Origin: Pseudanabaena frigida | GTDB lineage: Bacteria; Cyanobacteriota; Cyanobacteriia; Pseudanabaenales; Pseudanabaenaceae | Length of the DNA: 64,000 nt | Assembly (NCBI GenBank): GCA_003242085.1 | Contig: QBML01000024.1 | Span: 19,546 to 83,545, forward strand | Direction: 5' to 3' | In this document: positions 59,319-64,000 of the stretch, in pieces | How positions within the stretch are numbered: position 1 is the first letter of the stretch | How the letters are laid out: every line of letters starts with the position of its first letter | The notes under the pieces: model-generated | The model's database searches: none | Seen by the model: only the letters and a program-made list of their open reading frames with translations | Told to the model about the DNA's origin: nothing | Made by a program: the position numbers and the translations under genes

Positions 59319-60527
59319 CTAAAAACTACCGCGCATTACTTGGTTGAGCAAGGCTTCAACCTGTGAGGCAAGCTGTGTATTGCTCATCCCAATTTGATCT
59401 AAAACGCTTAGAGATAACTCTAGCGATCGCAAAGACTTCCCTTGAAATTGATATTGAAACTGCGAATTACCACATAACTGATATAGACATGCCAAGTCAT
59501 ATAGAGACCTAGCGTAGTCAGCCATCATCCCAAATTGCTCAAACCCAATCGAAGCATCGAGCAATGAGTCCTCCGCCGTTTCGATCGCATCTTCATCAAG
59601 ACTATCTAAACCTTCGAGTAAGCGATGTACGTAGATCCGACCTCGAATATGTTTAGCGATCGCGATTCCTCTTTGATATTGGAAATCACGAAATCGCGGA
59701 ATCACATTGATTCTGATACAGATCAGGCTTTCTTCAATTTGGTGGCTGCCTAACAATGCCTCAGAGAGATCGCAGTATAGATAGCCTATTTCAATTGTAT
59801 CTACTGGCTCCTTGAGCAGAGAAATAGCATCTTCAAGTAATCCAATCGCTGTTTGCCATTGACACTCAGCGATCGATACTTTTGCTAGCCCTTTAAGAGC
59901 GTGTAATCGCAAAAAGTTATCAGAATTGGCTAGGGCAATATCTAAAGTGTTTTGAAAAAGACCAGACGCTTGGTTAATGTCTCCAGACAACAAATACAAT
60001 TGCCCCAAATAGACATAGCTTCTACCGATCGCACTTTCATCTTGCAACTCAAGACGAACTGACAACGATTGTTCAAAACTCATTAATGCAGATTGAAAAT
60101 CAATTACTTTGACGTAATATTGCCCAATTGCATCATTAGTAAGAGCTTGACCTTCGAGGTTGTCGCCATAGGCACCATGAGCTTCTTGCAAAATATTTAA
60201 AACATCACTCAATTCCCCCGATTCGAGCGCTAGACTTGCCTGAACATAAAGCAAATAAGCTTTTTGTTCGTTACTAGTATCTGGTTTTTGGTTGAGAGCA
60301 TTCCCCGCTTGTTGTAAAAGTTGTTGCGCTCTTTGCAGTGCCTCTGGCTGTCTTGTCGCGATCAGTTCCACTGCTAGATCAAGTAAGACTCTCGCAGTTG
60401 TTCCCAGATCTGCTTCAGGGTTACCAATGGTTGTATTTTGAAGACATTGTTCAAAATAGGCGATCGCTAATGTTCGATCCTGCTGACGCAATTGCTGTCC
60501 TTGCATGAGAAATTCAGCTAATTTCAT
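59319..60527 (-). CDS. TPR-repeat protein, unknown role
   Basis: I choose the ATG at 60527 (MKLAEFLMQGQQL), 7 nt after GGAG, over a TTG 12 nt upstream. The 402-residue protein is almost all helical, built from TPR-like pairs, for example IGQYYVKVIDFQSALMSFEQ, IGRSYVYLGQLYLLSGDINQ and FLRLHALKGLAKVSIAECQW. No enzymatic domain, signal peptide or membrane span is visible, so it is probably a cytosolic scaffold. It is transcribed alone. Confidence 0.78.
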   Translation of the reverse strand: MKLAEFLMQGQQLRQQDRTLAIAYFEQCLQNTTIGNPEADLGTTARVLLDLAVELIATRQPEALQRAQQLLQQAGNALNQKPDTSNEQKAYLLYVQASLALESGELSDVLNILQEAHGAYGDNLEGQALTNDAIGQYYVKVIDFQSALMSFEQSLSVRLELQDESAIGRSYVYLGQLYLLSGDINQASGLFQNTLDIALANSDNFLRLHALKGLAKVSIAECQWQTAIGLLEDAISLLKEPVDTIEIGYLYCDLSEALLGSHQIEESLICIRINVIPRFRDFQYQRGIAIAKHIRGRIYVHRLLEGLDSLDEDAIETAEDSLLDASIGFEQFGMMADYARSLYDLACLYQLCGNSQFQYQFQGKSLRSLELSLSVLDQIGMSNTQLASQVEALLNQVMRGSF

Positions 60528-60755
60528 GTGAAACTCCAAAATTATGCGTGCAAATTACCTAGCATTAGGTTTCACACTTCATATTTAATATCGTACCCAA
60601 AATCTTGAAGAGAATCACAAATTAAACAAGGTTCAATACAGATATTGCAATTTGTACTACTCCTTGTAGTCTATAGATAAAAAAATCCAGAGATAATCAA
60701 GAGATTAAAAATAAGTGCAACTTTTCCATTCTAAATTTATAGCAATGCAAGTTTT

Positions 60756-60834
60756 GCTTAGGACATAAAACCCAAATAAATAGAGGCGGTGCTTCGCGCC
60801 GCCTCTATTTATTCGGGTTTTGATTTGTCCTAGC
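60756..60834. repeat. Nested palindromic element
   Basis: The inner hairpin 60767-60821 has 26 paired positions with one mismatch, one wobble and a TTC loop. Its outer arm AAAACCCAAATAAATA is almost the same as that of the hairpin at 27734. Around it, GCTTAGGACA and TGTCCTAGC extend the symmetry with a 1-nt gap. It lies in the 330-nt spacer between two minus-strand genes, where I see nothing else except AT-rich DNA. Confidence 0.8.
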
Positions 60835-60858
60835 TATCTCTTTCATTGTTCTATGATT

Positions 60859-61611
60859 CTACGATCTGACTGAAATAGCATTATCAACAAAAGCTAAAGA
60901 ATGCCAAAAAGAACGAATTTGAATGCTAACTGGATGCCATTGGGTGTAATGAAAAAAGTGCTTACCTTGAGGACTGAGCCATAAGCGATCGCGATCTTTA
61001 AGGTGCAATCTCCATTTTTGATAAGAATTTTCGCCGCCGCTAGCTACGTAATCATCTAATGCACCACAGACTAACATTGGCACACTAATTGGTGTCGGTA
61101 GTATAGAAGTAGGAGCATACAGAGAATGTGGAATTAACGAATTATCAAGATCTTCTTTGAGTAGTTCCGCTATCCAAAAAAGCACATCTCTATCACGATA
61201 ACCAAATAGATAAAAGGCAGTCCGCATTAGTATGTTTTCGCGACTACATCCCATTAATTGACGCTGCTCGTAATAGTGGCTATGCCAACTAGTAGCTAAG
61301 TTAACTCCTACGGATAAAAGAGTTAGCGATCGCACTCGTTCGGGGTATTGACGAGCATAAAGCCAGCCCACAAGTCCCGCGATCCCATGTCCAACTAGAT
61401 GTACATCACCTGCCAAAGTTTGTAAGTATTCATGGAGTGAAGTGATCGCCAAATTGAGATCGATTGGTTGGTCAGGGTTTTGGCAATATTCCCATTGTGC
61501 GATCGCATATTGACGCGATAGCGATCGTAATAGTGGTAAGTCAAAGCGGCGCAAAGATTGGCTGGTACATATGCCAACGACTTGGGGTGAGTCAGACTGT
61601 CTAAATGTCAT
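60859..61611 (-). CDS. Alpha/beta-hydrolase-fold protein with Gly at the nucleophile position
   Basis: The protein (250 residues) has the alpha/beta-hydrolase layout: an elbow VHLVGHGIAGLVGWLYARQY, PERVRSLTLLSVG, then a cap region, VPMLVCGALDDYVAS for the acid, and GKHFFHYTQWHPV for the His. The residue at the nucleophile elbow is G76 (GHGIAG) where Ser is usual, so classic serine-esterase chemistry is not expected. The remaining Asp and His are present. It may be a non-catalytic or altered-chemistry family member. Confidence 0.75.
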   Translation of the reverse strand: MTFRQSDSPQVVGICTSQSLRRFDLPLLRSLSRQYAIAQWEYCQNPDQPIDLNLAITSLHEYLQTLAGDVHLVGHGIAGLVGWLYARQYPERVRSLTLLSVGVNLATSWHSHYYEQRQLMGCSRENILMRTAFYLFGYRDRDVLFWIAELLKEDLDNSLIPHSLYAPTSILPTPISVPMLVCGALDDYVASGGENSYQKWRLHLKDRDRLWLSPQGKHFFHYTQWHPVSIQIRSFWHSLAFVDNAISVRS

Positions 61612-62327
61612 TTTTTATTAGTATTTTATTGCTAATTATTTTTATTAAAACTTTGTGTATATTATCTAGCTCAGCAATTTTGGGCTTGGATCGAGCAATC
61701 CCAAAATTACTTTGGTATATAGAGCTTTGAATTGGCTTAGCGATCGGTCGAATTAGAAAAGAATTGAGTGATGATTTATTTCTTTAATAAAGTTTTTCAG
61801 CAATCCATGTAAAAAAGTCATCTCATCACTCAATCCTAGCAACGCATTTGAACTATGAACGACGAAACGGCGCTGAGTCAAACATCCGCTCCAGAACTTC
61901 ACTAATGACACCTTAGCTTTATTGATTATAATTGTCAATAGTAAATTACTTTTATCGCAAACGCGCGCTCCTCTACATGTAGCGATTGCCAAACCTGAAA
62001 CGAGCGATCGCGGTCACAGATAAAAACATTATCTATACAAGCAAAATTATTTAGATGATTTTGCTTACATGAGATACCCCCTACGCTTCTTTTCTTGAGA
62101 TATCCTAATTAATCAAGAGTTATTATCGAAAGTGCTAAAGATGACATCATCAATAAGCTTAGGACGGGCAAGGCTTCACGTCGCCTATCCTAAGCTTATT
62201 TACACTACCGATTATTCAATATTGCTTTGCTCTTTTGATGCTCTCTTGACAAGTGTAAAAGTTATATAGATCGAGACAAGGAAAAGAATTACCCAGACTA
62301 TTTGTAAAAATAAAAGGAGATTCCCAA
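61612..62327. other. 715-nt spacer with a hairpin and no clear gene
   Basis: A 79-codon minus-strand frame (61753-61992) has no recognisable motif, and codon use does not favour it. A different minus-strand frame reads VISEVLERMFDSAPFRRS to a stop (around 61853-61909), which looks protein-like but is too short to assign. A TTGACA...TAAGGT pair with 17-nt spacing precedes it. An inverted repeat lies at 62152-62200. Confidence 0.35.
62152..62200. repeat. Inverted repeat
   Basis: AATAAGCTTAGGA (62152-62164) and TCCTAAGCTTATT (62188-62200) are perfect 13-nt arms around a 23-nt centre that can pair in part (GGGC.../...CGCC). It lies about 130 nt before the membrane-protein gene. Confidence 0.7.
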
Positions 62328-63767
62328 TTGGCGCGACTAAATATGAATCATGAAGAGATACCTTCAGGTCAACCAATGATGACTAAAATACAAGAAACAA
62401 GTAAAAATATTAGCTTCAAGATATTTATAACTGTATTCATTCTAATTGTTTTTCATACCGCTCCAAATGGTTCGCAAAGCGATAGGTACATAGTTGCCAC
62501 TAGATCTCTTGTAGATTATGGAACTTTTGCATTGCAAAGTGGTATGTCTAATCCCATTGATACCGTTAAAATTAACGACAATCTTTATTCAGTAATTGCG
62601 CCAGGATTACCGATTCTTTTTGCTCCTATCTACTATTTGAATCACGTTATTATGAATGCGATCGGCATTCCCTTAGGAGAAGTTTTTTGGGCATTCTTTC
62701 ATTTTTTTACAAATATATTCATCATGGCTCCTGTGGTTTCATTTGCCGCTGTAGCAATGTTTAATACATTGAAGCATTTAACAGATCGAATTTCTAAACA
62801 ATTATTGTTGGTCTTTATTTTTGTTTTTGGGTCACTAGCTTTTTTCTATGCAACTAATGGTATTTGGGTACATGCGTATACCATGTCATTTGTCTTTATT
62901 GCTTTTAGTCTAATCATTGCCCAGAAAAATAATTTTTTTGTAGGCGTTTTACTTGGTCTAGCACAAGTTATCGACTATGTAGCAATCTTACCTATATTTT
63001 GGATACTTGGATTCTGGGTATATAAAGTAAGAAAACTAACACCAAAATATTTTATTCGAGAATTATTTTTAGTTTCCTTTGGCTATTCAATATTTTTAGT
63101 AGCGCTCTTATACTATAACTATGCGATTACTGGATCGGCTTTTCAAACTCCGAATTCTCTTTTTTTACAATATGCTCAGCAACAAGGTTCAGAAATTAAA
63201 AGCATGTTTTCATTACCATCAATTGCTAGTTTGTGGGGTCTGAGTTTTAGTCCTTACAGGGGGATTTTCTTGTATTTTCCTATGACATTTTTATTTGTAT
63301 TTTCTTTGGTTAAAAAGTATTTTGATCGAGAAAAAATTGTTTTATTTTCTTATTTGTTTGTTGGATTTACCTTTCTTTTTAACTCGACTTACTATGCGTG
63401 GTCTGGGGATAGCTGTTTTGGCCCAAGGCATCTGGTAATGGCTATACCGTTTATAATTTTACCGATCGCTAATTGTCAAAACAAAATCATTAAGATTGTA
63501 GGTCTTATCTCTATATTTGTTAATCTAGCAGGAGTTTCTACGGTTCCTTCAAATAATATCCTGACAAATATTGTCATGTTTTTATATAGAGGTCTATTTT
63601 TACAATGGCTAGATTTTATATATAAAATTATCTTGCCTAGATATTTCAATATTAATCTTTATTTAGTTACCCCATTTTTTCTATATGTATTAGTGGGATT
63701 TCTGATTTACATGATTTGGAGACCAGTTCTACAATCTATCGCTCAAAATAAAATATTAACAACCTAA
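62328..63767 (+). CDS. Polytopic membrane protein, GT-C glycosyltransferase-like
   Basis: The start is probably the TTG at 62328: AGGAGA lies 7 nt upstream, while the next ATG (62343) is 22 nt from it. The 479-residue protein has 10-12 hydrophobic segments. After the first span it carries an acidic extracytoplasmic loop with GSQSDRYIVATRSLVDYG, a layout like GT-C (ArnT/PMT-type) lipid-linked-sugar transferases with a catalytic Asp after the first helix. It could act in exopolysaccharide, lipid or protein glycosylation. Base composition is strikingly AT-rich against the housekeeping genes, compatible with transfer. Confidence 0.6.
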   Translation: MARLNMNHEEIPSGQPMMTKIQETSKNISFKIFITVFILIVFHTAPNGSQSDRYIVATRSLVDYGTFALQSGMSNPIDTVKINDNLYSVIAPGLPILFAPIYYLNHVIMNAIGIPLGEVFWAFFHFFTNIFIMAPVVSFAAVAMFNTLKHLTDRISKQLLLVFIFVFGSLAFFYATNGIWVHAYTMSFVFIAFSLIIAQKNNFFVGVLLGLAQVIDYVAILPIFWILGFWVYKVRKLTPKYFIRELFLVSFGYSIFLVALLYYNYAITGSAFQTPNSLFLQYAQQQGSEIKSMFSLPSIASLWGLSFSPYRGIFLYFPMTFLFVFSLVKKYFDREKIVLFSYLFVGFTFLFNSTYYAWSGDSCFGPRHLVMAIPFIILPIANCQNKIIKIVGLISIFVNLAGVSTVPSNNILTNIVMFLYRGLFLQWLDFIYKIILPRYFNINLYLVTPFFLYVLVGFLIYMIWRPVLQSIAQNKILTT

Positions 63768-63814
63768 ATCAGATCGCAATTCAGTACTCATTTTCTATTC
63801 CCTCTCTGGATAAC

Positions 63815-63949
63815 TTATAGTTTCCCCAATTTATCGAGGTTTTCCCAAATAGGTACTATTCGTGATTTAACACGACTAGGAATTCGCCTGTTACCAAAGT
63901 ACTTTTTAATTGCACTACAATTTACAACTGAGACTAAAAGCGATCGCAT
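63815..63949 (-). other. Short minus-strand frame, possible gene end
   Basis: Minus-strand reading gives MRSLLVSVVNCSAIKKYFGN then RRIPSRVKSRIVPIWENLDK and LGKL to a TAA. The last 30 residues read like a genuine protein C-terminus (basic, ending WENLDKLGKL), but the beginning runs into a kinase fragment in another frame. I cannot assign it; it may be a decayed gene end. Confidence 0.3.
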
Positions 63950-63968
63950 ATTTGGCTGCGCCAAAGTC
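63938..63968 (-). pseudogene. Fragment of a protein kinase gene (DFG region)
   Basis: The minus strand reads LDFGAAKYAIAF within a 20-codon open stretch. The 31-nt segment matches the DFG region of the intact kinase gene (around 5249-5279) at 29 of 31 positions. Stop codons close both sides. It is a leftover of a related kinase gene. Confidence 0.6.
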
Positions 63969-64000
63969 TAAATGGATTTAATTATAAAAAAATATTAGAG

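Noticed and set aside
61753..61992. 79-codon minus-strand frame
   Set aside because: No motif, no convincing ribosome-binding site, and a competing short frame in the same place looks at least as protein-like.
1..64000. Abundant GCGATCGC octamers as a possible special repeat
   Set aside because: This is the well-known HIP1 palindrome of cyanobacterial genomes; useful for placing the organism but not a local feature.

Overview
The window is chromosomal DNA from a cyanobacterium. The octamer GCGATCGC (HIP1) recurs throughout both genes and spacers. The gene set also fits: a KaiB/KaiC paralogue pair, phytochrome-type GAF domains, CBS/PAS hybrid kinases, a B12-dependent ribonucleotide reductase, CHAT-TPR and NACHT proteins, and many small toxin-antitoxin modules. 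A Pseudanabaena-like filamentous cyanobacterium is my best guess from gene content and style, but I cannot prove the genus.

Layout. 0-6.4 kb: the end of an amino-acid ABC transporter ATPase, a large adenylate cyclase-NACHT-membrane protein, an L-2-hydroxyglutarate oxidase, and a protein kinase fused to an SUMF1 domain. 6.4-11.4 kb: a decayed stretch, an Apea-like HEPN gene that sits between putA and a decayed copy of the putA 3' end, then putA. 11.7-16 kb: a CHAT-TPR gene with recent 102-bp repeats, followed by a run of toxin-antitoxin modules and remnants (VapBC, a collapsed VapBC, a MazF pair, an orphan antitoxin). 16-20.3 kb: housekeeping genes (iron-type alcohol dehydrogenase, sufE, clpP, glmM) separated by strong hairpin terminators. 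20.6-27.7 kb: signalling genes (a multi-PAS histidine kinase, an Rcp1-type response regulator, a REC-GAF-GGDEF-EAL protein). 27.8-31.2 kb, minus strand: fabD and a kaiC-kaiB paralogue operon. 31.4-46.4 kb: four large paralogous CBS-(GAF)-PAS-HisKA-HATPase-REC hybrid kinases, transcribed divergently from kaiC. 46.6-54 kb: a beta-hydroxyacid dehydrogenase, an aspartate aminotransferase, an SGNH hydrolase plus acyltransferase-3 pair, a PNPOx-like flavoprotein, and nrdJ. 54-59 kb: a defence/toxin-antitoxin island (PIN pair, HEPN-like gene, DarT-DarG, BrnT-BrnA, and a VapBC whose toxin carries an in-frame stop), punctuated by a repeated spacer sequence. 59-64 kb: a TPR protein, an alpha/beta hydrolase-like protein, a hairpin-rich spacer, and a multi-membrane-span GT-C-like protein.

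How the parts may work together. The KaiBC paralogue and the neighbouring kinases look like a sensory cluster. Two of the four kinases keep the Cys-His pair expected for bilin attachment in cyanobacteriochrome-type GAF domains, and all four carry N-terminal CBS pairs that could read adenylate charge. That would place light and energy inputs beside a clock-like ATPase. This is inference from domains and order; no physical link is visible in sequence. The other theme is conflict biology: cyclase-NACHT, HEPN, CHAT-TPR, DarTG and numerous type II modules in several states of decay.

Non-coding structure. Many spacers hold long, nearly perfect hairpins. Some are intrinsic terminators. Others (around 28.8, 31.3, 42.3, 46.4 and 60.8 kb) look like small non-autonomous palindromic elements. 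I found no tRNA, rRNA, CRISPR array, intact insertion sequence or transposase in the window.
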